From CAYVBJ01 sp964517005 (lineage in GTDB: Bacteria; Bacteroidota; Rhodothermia; Balneolales; Balneolaceae): a stretch of 64,000 bases of DNA. Below are positions 26,445 through 35,645 of the stretch, piece after piece. Numbering within the stretch: the stretch's first letter is position 1; each line of letters begins with the position of its first letter. The stretch is taken from contig CAZFAJ010000005.1 in NCBI GenBank assembly GCA_964517005.1, positions 1 to 64,000 on the forward strand, in the 5' to 3' direction. The notes under the pieces are model-generated. The model saw only the letters and a list, made by a program, of their open reading frames with translations, searched no databases and was not told the origin of the DNA. A program made the translations under genes and the position numbers.

Positions 26445-27593
26445 TTGTCTCAGAAAAACCTTGCAATTCTCGGATCAACAGGTTCAATCGGCTCGCAAAC
26501 ACTTGAGATTGTAGATTGCCATCCGGATGCATTTAAAGTTACCACGCTTACAGCAAACAGGAACTGGAGATTGCTTGCAAAACAGGCAAATCAGTACCGG
26601 CCGGAATATCTGTTGTTATGTGATGAAAAATTGAGGGATGATTTTGAGGCTTTGCTGAACTATAAGCCGCGTGATATTATTTATAACCGTGATATGCTCA
26701 ATCAAAACGGTATTGTTGAACAAGCAGATATTGTTCTCAATAGCCTGGTTGGGTTTGCAGGATTTTTCCCGACGTATAATGCTCTCAAACTGGGCAAAAA
26801 AGTGGCGCTTGCAAATAAGGAATCGCTGGTTGTGGGCGGCGAATTGATAAGAAAAATCGGGAGCTTGAAAAATGGGAACCTGATACCGGTTGACTCAGAA
26901 CACTCCGCAATGTTACAATGCATTGTCGGAGAACCTGATAATTCCATTAAAAAGATTGTCATTACTGCGAGTGGCGGGCCGTTCAGAAACTGGACTTTTG
27001 AGGAGATGCAGAGAATCACGGTCGAAGATGCTTTGAAACATCCGAATTGGGATATGGGAGCGAAAATAACGGTTGATTCATCTACAATGATGAACAAAGG
27101 ATTAGAAATTATTGAAGCCCACTGGTTATTTGATGTACCCTTTGAAAATATTGAACCGGTTGTTCACTCGCAAAGCATTATTCATTCGATAATAGAGTTT
27201 ATTGACGGCTCCTCAAAAGCACAAATGGGGAATCCTGATATGAGAGTTCCGATTTTGTATGCACTTACATATCCTGACCGTTTCCAATTTGATACACCAC
27301 TCATAGACTACGGGAAATCCTTTGATCTTACTTTCGAACCCGTTGATTATAATAAGTTTCCAAGCCTGAAGCTCGCCATGGAAGCAGGAAAAAGCGGAGG
27401 ATTTGCACCGGTAGTGCTTAACGCTGCGAACGAAGTTGCTGTGGCGCGGTTTTTAAAGAAGGAAATTGGTTATATTGACATGTTTTCTGTTATTCGGAAA
27501 TCTCTTGAAAAAATTGATCCGGATACTGACTTGTCTGTTGATGCGTTATCTGATGTGGATAAGGAAACAAGAAACTACGCTTTTACAATTTAA
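26445..27593 (+). CDS. dxr: 1-deoxy-D-xylulose 5-phosphate reductoisomerase
   Basis: Second enzyme of the MEP isoprenoid pathway, making 2-C-methyl-D-erythritol 4-phosphate with NADPH. 382 residues. NADPH motif GSTGSIGSQTL, the loops NKESLVVGGE, VDSEHSAMLQ, SGGPFR and MNKGLEIIEAHWLF are intact. The start is TTG at 26445, preceded by AAAGGAAAG. It begins a run with rseP, psd and pssA that supplies membrane-related enzymes; the 8-bp spacing to rseP fits one operon. Confidence 0.97.
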   Translation: MSQKNLAILGSTGSIGSQTLEIVDCHPDAFKVTTLTANRNWRLLAKQANQYRPEYLLLCDEKLRDDFEALLNYKPRDIIYNRDMLNQNGIVEQADIVLNSLVGFAGFFPTYNALKLGKKVALANKESLVVGGELIRKIGSLKNGNLIPVDSEHSAMLQCIVGEPDNSIKKIVITASGGPFRNWTFEEMQRITVEDALKHPNWDMGAKITVDSSTMMNKGLEIIEAHWLFDVPFENIEPVVHSQSIIHSIIEFIDGSSKAQMGNPDMRVPILYALTYPDRFQFDTPLIDYGKSFDLTFEPVDYNKFPSLKLAMEAGKSGGFAPVVLNAANEVAVARFLKKEIGYIDMFSVIRKSLEKIDPDTDLSVDALSDVDKETRNYAFTI

Positions 27594-27601
27594 TTTTTAG
27601 A

Positions 27602-28945
27602 ATGGACTGGATCTCAGGTTTTTTATTGACAATCGCAGTGTTCGTTGCTGCTCTTTTTATTTTGGTGTTTTTTCACGAGTTGGGTCATTTCCTTGCGGCT
27701 AAATTTTTCAAAATGCGGGTGGATCGTTTTTCCATCGGGTTTCCGCCGAAGATTACAGGTTTTCAAAAAGGGGAAACCGAATATGTGATCGGGGCAACAC
27801 CTCTTGGCGGATATGTGAAAATAGCCGGTATGATCGATGAAACCCTGGACGATGAATTTCTTGAAGAAGAGCCCAAGCCATGGGAATTTCGCAGTAAGCC
27901 CGTGTGGCAGAGAATTATCGTGATAACTGCCGGTGTTATTTTCAATGTCATACTTGCTGCTGTAATTTATACCGGAATGGCCATACAGTATGGTGAAGAG
28001 GTGATTCCCATTGAATCTATCGATGGAATCTATGTGCCGGATGAATCACTTGCCTCCCAAATTGGCTTTGAAACCGGAGATCGCCTGATTGGGATCAATA
28101 ACCGAGAGGTTGAGTATTTCGATGACATTATGAGCATGTCGGCCATTACGGAAAGAAATGTCAGTTTTATGATTCAGAGAGATGGCAATACGCTGCAGCT
28201 GCAAGCTCCGCCAGATTTTCTGGACCGGATTAGCCAGTCCGGTTTTATCAGCATAATCCATGCAATGCCCGCAAAGATTGGTCAGATACAACCGGGTTCT
28301 CCCGCTGACGAGGCAGGCCTGCAAAGCGGCGATGAAGTTGTATCCGTTAATGGTGAGCCGGTAAATTACTGGCTTCAGCTGGTTGAAAAAATTCAAAGTT
28401 CTGAGAATGAACTCACACTCGAAATTCGCAGAGAGGGCCGTATTGTTGAAGAGAGAGTTACTCCCGATCCTGAATCCGGTACCATCGGAATACAGCTTAC
28501 CGATCCTTTTGAATTCTTTCAGTCCGAGAGAATTACTCACGGCCTGGCATCCGCTACAGGCGTGGGTATTAACCGGACCAGCGATACGTTTACAGGAATT
28601 ATTCAGGGCCTTGTTAAGATGTTTACAGGTGATATTTCAGTACGTGAAAATCTGGGCGGTCCTGTGGCCATTGCGAATGTAACGAAACAGGCAACGGATA
28701 GCGGCGGAATGCGGGGATTCTGGGAGATTACAGCCTTTTTAAGCGTCACACTGGCCATTATGAATATGCTTCCTATTCCTGCACTTGACGGAGGACATTT
28801 TATGTTTCTCGTTTACGAGGGGATTACCAGGAGAGAACCTTCTGCAAAAGTGCGAATGGCTTTACAGCAAATCGGATTTATCCTGATTATAGGTATTTTC
28901 ATTTTCGTGACATTCAACGACATACTTCGCACCTTCGGGGGTTGA
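27602..28945 (+). CDS. rseP: Site-2 protease RseP
   Basis: Inner-membrane zinc metalloprotease of 447 residues that cleaves transmembrane anchors, classically of anti-sigma factors and signal-peptide remnants. HExxH zinc site is His25, Glu26, His29 (FFHELGHFLAAKF) in the first membrane helix; the third ligand region NMLPIPALDGGH lies near 385-395. Two PDZ domains occupy roughly 120-300, with GSPADEAGLQSGDEVVSVNG in the second. The dxr-rseP neighbourhood is conserved widely in bacteria. Anti-sigma-like genes at 53.7 and 58.3 kb could be substrates, by inference only. Confidence 0.95.
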   Translation: MDWISGFLLTIAVFVAALFILVFFHELGHFLAAKFFKMRVDRFSIGFPPKITGFQKGETEYVIGATPLGGYVKIAGMIDETLDDEFLEEEPKPWEFRSKPVWQRIIVITAGVIFNVILAAVIYTGMAIQYGEEVIPIESIDGIYVPDESLASQIGFETGDRLIGINNREVEYFDDIMSMSAITERNVSFMIQRDGNTLQLQAPPDFLDRISQSGFISIIHAMPAKIGQIQPGSPADEAGLQSGDEVVSVNGEPVNYWLQLVEKIQSSENELTLEIRREGRIVEERVTPDPESGTIGIQLTDPFEFFQSERITHGLASATGVGINRTSDTFTGIIQGLVKMFTGDISVRENLGGPVAIANVTKQATDSGGMRGFWEITAFLSVTLAIMNMLPIPALDGGHFMFLVYEGITRREPSAKVRMALQQIGFILIIGIFIFVTFNDILRTFGG

Positions 28946-28948
28946 TGG

Positions 28949-29602
28949 ATGTTTGCACCTGAGGGTTACTCTACTATTGCCGCAATTTTTATTTTTTCAG
29001 CAATTGTGGCCTGGCTGATTTCTCATCTTAACAACTGGATATCTGTTCCTGTTTATATCCTTCTTGTAATTATTTGTGGACTGATTCTCTTTTTCTTCCG
29101 GGACCCGGACCGCTCTGTCCCGGATGATGAGAATTTAATTTTAGCACCTGCCGATGGCAGGGTTGTACAAATTCGTGAAGAAAAAAATATGTCCTACCTG
29201 GATTCAGATGCTGTACGAGTGAGCATTTTTCTCTCTCCGCTCGATGTTCATGTAAACAGGGTGCCTGTATCCGGTGAATTAGAGTATGTTGAGTATTTTC
29301 CGGGGAAATATCTGATGGCATGGGAAGATCATGCCTCTTCAGAAAATGAACGTGCACATTTCGGTGTTTTGCATCCCTCAGGAACAAAGTTTTTATTTAA
29401 GCAGATAACAGGTTTCCTGGCACGAAGAATCGTCTATCACATTGAGGAGGGAGATACGGTTGAGGCCGGTGAAAGATTCGGAATTATGAAATTCGGTTCA
29501 AGAATGGACATCCTGATACCGAAAGGCATTGATCTTGAAGTAAAGGAAGGAGACCGGACAGTGGCCGGTGAATCTGTAATAGCGAAAATAAAACAGCTAT
29601 GA
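28949..29602 (+). CDS. psd: Phosphatidylserine decarboxylase family protein
   Basis: Makes phosphatidylethanolamine from phosphatidylserine after self-cleavage to give a pyruvoyl group. The 217-residue form is the short type common in Bacteroidota and archaea. Two membrane segments occupy 10-50. Conserved features are ADGRV (D69), PLDVHVNR (H101) and the processing site Gly183-Ser184 in KFGSRMD. It sits between rseP and pssA, and overlaps pssA by four bases (ATGA at 29599-29602), so the two phospholipid enzymes are coupled. Confidence 0.93.
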   Translation: MFAPEGYSTIAAIFIFSAIVAWLISHLNNWISVPVYILLVIICGLILFFFRDPDRSVPDDENLILAPADGRVVQIREEKNMSYLDSDAVRVSIFLSPLDVHVNRVPVSGELEYVEYFPGKYLMAWEDHASSENERAHFGVLHPSGTKFLFKQITGFLARRIVYHIEEGDTVEAGERFGIMKFGSRMDILIPKGIDLEVKEGDRTVAGESVIAKIKQL

Positions 29603-30408
29603 AATATCCGATCCAAAAGATTCAGCAATACAGGCTTCGCCGCCAAAAAGAACGCAAACACCGTAAACAGTCGCCGCGAATTGTGGTTCCCAGCTTTTTT
29701 ACATTGATGAATTTATTCAGCGGGTTTCTGTCAATTATTATGGTGGCCGAAGGAAAGCTGGAAATTGGTGCCTGGCTGATTGTGGTTGCCGGGCTTTTTG
29801 ATGCACTTGACGGATTTATGGCCAGGCTCGCAAATGCCACAAGTGAATTCGGTATTGAGCTCGACTCGATCAGTGATATTGTCTCATTTGGTGTCGCTCC
29901 GGGATTTCTTATATATACCTTTGCATTTAACGAGCTCGCTCTGCTTGGTATGATTTTAAGTGCACTGCCGCCACTTTGCGGAGCGGTTCGGCTTGCCCGT
30001 TTTAATGTTGAGGCAAAAATGGGAGAGACGGTATTTTTTAAAGGCCTTCCCACACCGGCTCAGGCGGTTATGCTGATTGCTTTCTATCTCACATTCAGAA
30101 ATCGGCTTGATTGGTTCACAGGGTTTGAACAGGGAATCAATGCATTTCTGATTCCCATTGTAGTGATTCTCTCATTTCTTATGGTCAGTACTGTGCCATT
30201 TGATAAAATTCCCCGTTTTGACCGGCAATCCATTAAAAAGTATAAGGGGCGCCTGATACAGTTTACCGTGTATCTTCTGGTCATCATCATCTTTCAGGAT
30301 ATTGGTTTGATGATTGTATTTTCCTTTTTTATTCTGAAAGGAATACTTCTTGGAATTTACGTCTTCTGGCAACAGGCGTTTACCGATGAACCGGATACAA
30401 GTGTTTAA
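29599..30408 (+). CDS. pssA: CDP-diacylglycerol-serine O-phosphatidyltransferase
   Basis: Makes phosphatidylserine from CDP-diacylglycerol and serine; product feeds psd immediately upstream. The 269-residue protein has a basic N-terminus and about eight membrane helices. The CDP-alcohol phosphotransferase signature is seen as D71-G72, A75-R76, G85, D89 and D93 within residues 68-93. It ends four bases before a convergent gene; no terminator is evident in the gap. Confidence 0.95.
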   Translation: MKYPIQKIQQYRLRRQKERKHRKQSPRIVVPSFFTLMNLFSGFLSIIMVAEGKLEIGAWLIVVAGLFDALDGFMARLANATSEFGIELDSISDIVSFGVAPGFLIYTFAFNELALLGMILSALPPLCGAVRLARFNVEAKMGETVFFKGLPTPAQAVMLIAFYLTFRNRLDWFTGFEQGINAFLIPIVVILSFLMVSTVPFDKIPRFDRQSIKKYKGRLIQFTVYLLVIIIFQDIGLMIVFSFFILKGILLGIYVFWQQAFTDEPDTSV

Positions 30409-30411
30409 GGT

Positions 30412-30627
30412 CTAACCTGAAACCTGTTCTTTTTTACAAGTAGAAATTCCGAATGGGGCATACAGGGGACAAAAGCTCACAAGGCTTGTTAAAATAAAAA
30501 TGACTGCCAGTGTTCCGAGTATGATTGCAACTGTTCCGGAAATCATTCCAAGTATATATAATACTGCAACTGCAACTGCGAATAAAGTTCGTATTGCTTT
30601 ATCTGTGGTTCCCATATTTTTTTTCAT
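30412..30627 (-). CDS. DUF2892 (YgaP-type membrane domain) protein
   Basis: Small membrane protein of 71 residues. I start it at ATG 30627, which has GGAG ten bases upstream, rather than at the longer open frame start at 30696. It carries the DUF2892 pattern: MGTTDKAIR, two hydrophobic helices (about 15-52) and the CPLYAPFGISTCK tail with conserved cysteines. Members often accompany rhodanese-like sulfur genes; none is next to it here. The adjacent Crp/Fnr gene on the same strand may regulate it. Confidence 0.88.
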   Translation of the reverse strand: MKKNMGTTDKAIRTLFAVAVAVLYILGMISGTVAIILGTLAVIFILTSLVSFCPLYAPFGISTCKKEQVSG

Positions 30628-30767
30628 ATCAATTCTCCGTTTTTTATTAATTTTAGCAATCAATAACGGTAAATCTCTAAAATAAAACTGAATCAACTAT
30701 TTACCGAATATTTTTGGTGATTTAATAGTAATGTAAAAAAACGAATCCGGTAATTCAGTGACTAAAG

Positions 30768-31400
30768 TCACACTCCGTAAATTTTTATCCCTGAGTTTGT
30801 CTGGACGATTTTATTTTTTCTCTCAAGTTTTTTAATTGTACGGCTTATCACCTCTCTTGCCGTACCTAAATCATCTGCAATTTGTCTGTGTGTAATATCC
30901 AGTAATTTGGAATCGGTATGGCTGATTTTTGTTTGCAAATAGTCCAATAATCTGTCTTCAAGATTAAAAAAGATGAGTTGCTCAATCGTGTCGAGTAAAT
31001 CGGTATACCTGACGTGATACTGGTTATAGAATAGTTTGTTTAGTGCTGGATATTTTTGAATCCATTTTTGGATTGATTCCGCCGGTAAGAGCAATACTCT
31101 TGAATCCTGTTCCGTAGTGGCATAAATCAAACTCCTGCTATTCTGAATTACAGATGTAAATGACATGATACAGCTATCATCTCTTTTGATATAGTAAAGC
31201 AGCAATTCTTTCTCTTGGTAACGGCTATACACTTTTATAACACCATCCAAAACCAATGGCACACTCTTTACATAATCACCTTTTTTTACAAGCTCAGTTG
31301 CGGCTGGGATATTGAGCAGTTTACCATCATTTCCTATTTCCTGAAGTAAATCGGGACCAAGGAAGTTAAAACGTTTTTTTAAATCCGGATTATTATTCAT
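30768..31400 (-). CDS. Crp/Fnr family transcriptional regulator
   Basis: Regulator of 210 residues with a cyclic-nucleotide-type beta-roll (about 20-130), a dimer helix and a C-terminal winged helix with HRQIADDLGTAREVISRTIKKLE as recognition segment. No FNR-style cysteine cluster appears at the N-terminus, so it does not look like an iron-sulfur oxygen sensor; the ligand is unknown. It stands 45 bp downstream of the penicillin-binding protein gene and 140 bp upstream of the DUF2892 gene, which is a likely target in this phylum. Confidence 0.93.
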   Translation of the reverse strand: MNNNPDLKKRFNFLGPDLLQEIGNDGKLLNIPAATELVKKGDYVKSVPLVLDGVIKVYSRYQEKELLLYYIKRDDSCIMSFTSVIQNSRSLIYATTEQDSRVLLLPAESIQKWIQKYPALNKLFYNQYHVRYTDLLDTIEQLIFFNLEDRLLDYLQTKISHTDSKLLDITHRQIADDLGTAREVISRTIKKLERKNKIVQTNSGIKIYGV

Positions 31401-31445
31401 TAAAATTTTGATTTCTGAAATAAAAATCTACTAAAATCGCAGATA

Positions 31446-33743
31446 TTACCAGCCAATATTGCCTTTCTTTTCATCCCTGATGCGCGAATCCTTTCCCGCC
31501 ATTTCCGGATTCTCGGGCATGATAAAACCTGGCGGAGGCTCAAATGCATTGTAATCCCAGGGCGTTTCATCATCAGATGTTGCATTATTGATAAACTGGC
31601 CTACAATGGGCAGTGCTGATCTTGCACCCTGGCCGACTCCGTAACTGTTTGGAAAACGTATCCGCCTGTCTTCACCGCCCACCCATGAACCCATAACAAT
31701 ATGGGGCATCATGGCAACAAACCAGTTATCCGCGCTGTTTTGGGTAGTTCCTGTTTTGCCTGCAACATCTTGCCTTACGTTGTATACATTACGCAGCCGA
31801 ACGCCGGTTCCGTGGTATCCTTCCCCGCCCCGGATAACTCCTCTCATCAGGTCTACCATTATGTAAGCCGTTTCGGAACTTATTACTTCCTGGGTCATTT
31901 CTGAGAAATATTCTACTAATACATTGCCTTCCTTGTCTTCAATTCGTGTAATCGCAATGGGTTCAATATGAACGCCCTGGTTGGCAAACGTTGTATACGC
32001 ACTCACAAGTTCGAGGAGTGAAACTTCTGCGGTGCCAAGTGCAATGGAAGGGTAGGCACGGGTTCCGTTCATATTGATACCAAAATTTTGAGCCATCTCC
32101 TTAATTCTTCTTGCGGCAGGGTCAAGATCCTGCAGCCGGTTGGTGCCGGGTGCACCCGCAATTTCGGGAAGTAAACGAACCGTAACATTATTTAAACTTC
32201 TGGCCAGCCCCTCGCGAATTGAAACCAACTCAGGCCCTGCAGGCACAGATGGATCTTTTGGGTCCCATACACGGCCGCTATTGTCAATAAACTTACTTGG
32301 GTACTTTGAGAACTTGTGATAAGGCATATAGCCGTTATCAATGGCTATGGCATAAACAAAGGGTTTAAAGGTAGACCCGGCCTGCCGCCTGGATTGGTAT
32401 ACATGATCAAACTGCTTGTTTCCAAAATCACCGCCGCCGATCCATGCCAGAATGCTTCCATTATTAGGGTCGATTGCGGTGAAACTGGCCTGAAGTTTGG
32501 TTCTGGCTTTTTTGACTGAATCAATAAAGGCCTCGTCGGCATAAAGTGAATCAAAAACAACGGACTCCTGTTTGGTGTCAAGTTTGGCAAATCCGTTTTT
32601 GTACCTGTCTGTTTCCCGAATCCATTCGCGCAAAAACCTTGGGTGTTCTTTCCAGAAGTTACTCATATACTCACCGTCGGGACCCGTCCACTCTTCTTCA
32701 AATAATACCTGTAGCGAATCGAGTTTTGCTCTCACAGCTCTTTCTGCATGCCGCTGAAGCCTGGAATCAATGGTGGTATAAATGGTAAGCCCATCAGAGT
32801 AGAGATCGTACCCATTTTCTTTGGCCCATTCCTGTACCCGCAGGCGAACATACTCACCGAAATATCGGCTTTCGCGCCCTGATTTTGACGGCGGACTATA
32901 GTTGAGGACAATAGGTTCAGCGGACAGGTTTTCATAAACTTCTTTGTCGATAAATCCTCTTTTCATCATCTGGCTGAGCACAACATTTCTGCGTGCCTGT
33001 GAGCGCTCCGGATTAAATCTTGGATTGTAAGCAGATACCGCCTTCAAAACCCCGACCATTGTTGCGGCTTCCGGCAAATTCAGATCTCTGGCAGGTTTAC
33101 TGAAATGTGTTTGTGCAGCAGATTCGATCCCGAAAGCGCTGTTACTGAATTCTACCGTATTCAGATACATTTCAATAATCTCACGCTTGGTGTAATTGTG
33201 TTCAATCTGTATGGCCGTGATCATCTCCCGAAGCTTGCGGGTAAGGGAAAAATCCCGTCCGATCTTTCGGTACAAGTTCCTGGCGAGCTGCTGGCTGATG
33301 GTAGATCCGCCCTGAGGGGCTCCTCTTAAAATATGGTATGGGATTGCCAGTGTCCGGAACATATCCATCCCCCAATGATCATAAAAGCGGTGGTCTTCTG
33401 TGGCAACAAGTGCATCAATTACATTGGGAGATATATCTTCATACCTGACCCACGTACGGTTCTCAACGAAATACCTGTCCAAAACAACTCCATCCCTGCT
33501 TTTTACAACAGATGCAATTGCAGTTTCCGGATTTTCAAGTTCTTGAATGGATGGGAGTCCCTGGAATAGATATATGGAATAGCCTGTGGAAATAACGAAA
33601 ACGACAGCAAGAAAACTCCAGAATGCAATTTTCACATTTTTTGGGATTCGATTTGAACCGCGTTGTTTTTTGATTTTGCTTCGGTATTCCGGATCGTTGA
33701 AATATCGCTCTTTATCAAAATTATTTTCCGTATCGTTTGTCAT
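31446..33743 (-). CDS. Penicillin-binding protein 1A-type (class A PBP)
   Basis: Bifunctional peptidoglycan synthase of 765 residues: a short cytoplasmic tail, one membrane anchor (about 38-60), a GT51 glycosyltransferase (ATEDHRFYDHWGMD with catalytic Glu; GGSTISQQLARNLY) and a transpeptidase. The transpeptidase has the SxxK motif STFK in GSTFKPFVYAIA, the SxN motif in RSLNNVTV and KTGTT. It should polymerise and cross-link the cell wall in the periplasm. Its ATG overlaps the lpxH stop by four bases (33740-33743), so synthesis of wall and outer-membrane lipid enzymes may be coupled. Confidence 0.95.
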   Translation of the reverse strand: MTNDTENNFDKERYFNDPEYRSKIKKQRGSNRIPKNVKIAFWSFLAVVFVISTGYSIYLFQGLPSIQELENPETAIASVVKSRDGVVLDRYFVENRTWVRYEDISPNVIDALVATEDHRFYDHWGMDMFRTLAIPYHILRGAPQGGSTISQQLARNLYRKIGRDFSLTRKLREMITAIQIEHNYTKREIIEMYLNTVEFSNSAFGIESAAQTHFSKPARDLNLPEAATMVGVLKAVSAYNPRFNPERSQARRNVVLSQMMKRGFIDKEVYENLSAEPIVLNYSPPSKSGRESRYFGEYVRLRVQEWAKENGYDLYSDGLTIYTTIDSRLQRHAERAVRAKLDSLQVLFEEEWTGPDGEYMSNFWKEHPRFLREWIRETDRYKNGFAKLDTKQESVVFDSLYADEAFIDSVKKARTKLQASFTAIDPNNGSILAWIGGGDFGNKQFDHVYQSRRQAGSTFKPFVYAIAIDNGYMPYHKFSKYPSKFIDNSGRVWDPKDPSVPAGPELVSIREGLARSLNNVTVRLLPEIAGAPGTNRLQDLDPAARRIKEMAQNFGINMNGTRAYPSIALGTAEVSLLELVSAYTTFANQGVHIEPIAITRIEDKEGNVLVEYFSEMTQEVISSETAYIMVDLMRGVIRGGEGYHGTGVRLRNVYNVRQDVAGKTGTTQNSADNWFVAMMPHIVMGSWVGGEDRRIRFPNSYGVGQGARSALPIVGQFINNATSDDETPWDYNAFEPPPGFIMPENPEMAGKDSRIRDEKKGNIGW

Positions 33744-34516
33744 ATAACTTCAATCTCTTTTACCGCACGGGTTTTATGCGGTTTTAACTGTTTTTCCTTT
33801 GCATCCCAGGTAACGAGATGAAACCGCTTATTGGTATAATAAAGTAACTTCCTTTCTTTAAAGAACGGGCCGCTATTTATATAATTTCCACCGGAAAAAG
33901 TTTCTTCCCTTTGAAAATGATCATGGCCGCTTATAATATAATCAAAAGAAAAATCTCCAAGAGTCTTTTCTGCCCAGGTACTGAGCCTGTTGATATCAAA
34001 GTTCTCTTTTTTTCTGCTCATTCTTGAAAAGAGCTTCATCAGATGAATTCCATAATGTGGCGGAAAACAAAACTGGTAAAATTTTATAAAGAAGGGGTGT
34101 CTCAATACGCGGTGTAAAACAGGCCTTGGAAGCTCATACTTTTTTTCTCTTAGCCCATCACCATGAAGCAGGAACAATCTATTCCCTTCCAGTTCAAGAA
34201 TTCTGTATTCCGTTTCAACATCGAATCCGATCTCTTTAAAAAATCCTGATGTCCAGTTATCGTGATTGCCGGTAATGAAGAGTGTATTTTGCACCGATTG
34301 GTTATACACTTTGAATCGATCCAGCAGTTGGTTGCCTAAGTCTGGATGAGAATCCGGATATTCCATCCAGTAATCAAATAAATCACCTAAAATTGTAATC
34401 TGAATAGAGTTTTCTTCACAATATTCTATCAGTGCAATCAAATCATTTTCTAAAGAATGATTTGTCTGGTCATCAAAAGCACCTAAATGGACATCAGAGA
34501 TAAAAATATGTCTCAT
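33740..34516 (-). CDS. lpxH: UDP-2,3-diacylglucosamine diphosphatase (LpxH-type)
   Basis: Calcineurin-like phosphoesterase of 258 residues. The metal-binding motifs ISDVHLG, LGDLFDYW, ITGNHD and SGHDHF are all present, and FDYWMEYPD is typical of LpxH, which releases lipid X in lipid A synthesis. This implies an LPS-containing outer membrane. Alternative phosphoesterase functions cannot be excluded. It lies between the polyprenyl synthase gene and the class A PBP gene on the same strand. Confidence 0.88.
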   Translation of the reverse strand: MRHIFISDVHLGAFDDQTNHSLENDLIALIEYCEENSIQITILGDLFDYWMEYPDSHPDLGNQLLDRFKVYNQSVQNTLFITGNHDNWTSGFFKEIGFDVETEYRILELEGNRLFLLHGDGLREKKYELPRPVLHRVLRHPFFIKFYQFCFPPHYGIHLMKLFSRMSRKKENFDINRLSTWAEKTLGDFSFDYIISGHDHFQREETFSGGNYINSGPFFKERKLLYYTNKRFHLVTWDAKEKQLKPHKTRAVKEIEVI

Positions 34517-34524
34517 GTGCGAGT

Positions 34525-35538
34525 CTATTTTTTTCTGTTTATGATAAAGCTGATCAGTGCCTGGAAATCGTCATGCCCACGGGTTGTCTCGAGGTTTTCA
34601 AGTTTATCAATTGCTCTCTGTGCAAAAAAAAGCATCTCTTTTTTTGCAAGATCAAGGCCATTGTGATCATGGACAAATTCAACAATCTGATCGATATCAT
34701 TCTGGGATTTACTTCGCTTTCGCATAAGTTTCCGCGCAATTAAAGAGGATTTACCGGCCTGCTGCATCGCCTTGATAAGCGGCAGGGTAACTTTTCGTTC
34801 TTTTATGTCGTTTCGCCGGGGTTTACCGATGTCATCAAGGCCGTAGTCAAAAAGGTCATCTTTAATCTGAAAGGCCATTCCGATGTCCATCCCGATCTCA
34901 TGCATGGCTTCGTGAATCTGTTCATTATCGGTGGATGATATTGCACCGCACCGGCAGCATGCGGCAATGAGACTGGCTGTTTTTTCTGATATGATCTGAT
35001 AATATCTCTCTTCAGTCATATTAAACAGTTTTGATGTTTTCATTTGCCTGAGTTCGCCTTCACTCATCTTTTTAACAGAATCTGACAAGACCTGAAGCAA
35101 TTTATACTCGTCATGGTCAAGCGCAATCAGTAATCCTTTAGAGAGCAAAAAATCCCCCAGGAGTACGCCGGCTTTATTTTTCCAAATCTTATTGATACTG
35201 AGAAATCCCCTGCGTTTATCGGCTTCGTCCACAACATCATCGTGAATCAGGGTAGCCGTATGCAACAGTTCAATCATGGTGGCAGCCACGTAACTGCGAG
35301 AGTTTATTTCACCAAACATTCTTGCAGACATCAGTACCAGAGTTGGACGAATTTCCTTACCTTTTTGCCGCAGTAAATAATTTATAATCTGATCAAGCAG
35401 GAATACATCACTACTGATCTCATTTTTAAAGAAGGTTCTGAATATTTCAAGATTTGCCTGAACCGGTTCAGTAATCTCTTTTAGAGAAAGATTTTTGATG
35501 CTTTTATGGTGTTTAATGCTCAACGCCTGATCGGCCAT
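34525..35538 (-). CDS. Long-chain polyprenyl diphosphate synthase
   Basis: Trans-prenyltransferase of 337 residues. Start at ATG 35538; an upstream TTG at 35574 would add twelve residues. Both Asp-rich motifs are seen: DDVVD in LIHDDVVDEADKRRG and DDLFD in FQIKDDLFDYG. The fifth residue before the first motif is Ala, not an aromatic residue, so the pocket should allow long chains such as those of menaquinone side chains (heptaprenyl/octaprenyl). It uses building blocks from the dxr pathway. It is divergent from pfkA. Confidence 0.9.
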   Translation of the reverse strand: MADQALSIKHHKSIKNLSLKEITEPVQANLEIFRTFFKNEISSDVFLLDQIINYLLRQKGKEIRPTLVLMSARMFGEINSRSYVAATMIELLHTATLIHDDVVDEADKRRGFLSINKIWKNKAGVLLGDFLLSKGLLIALDHDEYKLLQVLSDSVKKMSEGELRQMKTSKLFNMTEERYYQIISEKTASLIAACCRCGAISSTDNEQIHEAMHEIGMDIGMAFQIKDDLFDYGLDDIGKPRRNDIKERKVTLPLIKAMQQAGKSSLIARKLMRKRSKSQNDIDQIVEFVHDHNGLDLAKKEMLFFAQRAIDKLENLETTRGHDDFQALISFIINRKK

Positions 35539-35599
35539 GAAATTTGTCTGTTTTTTCTGAATCTGCAAGTTCAAATTTAACTAATTTACGGAATATTTA

Positions 35600-35631
35600 T
35601 TTGCTCTATGTACAGAGGCTCTTTAGTTTAC
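35600..35631 (+). promoter_or_regulatory. Candidate Bacteroidota-type promoter for pfkA
   Basis: TTTG (35600-35603) and TAGTTTAC (35624-35631), 20 bases apart, resemble the -33/-7 elements TTTG and TAnnTTTG of this phylum. The -7 box matches at six of eight positions. It lies 14 bases before the pfkA start. Confidence 0.35.
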
Positions 35632-35645
35632 AAACTTATTGAAAA

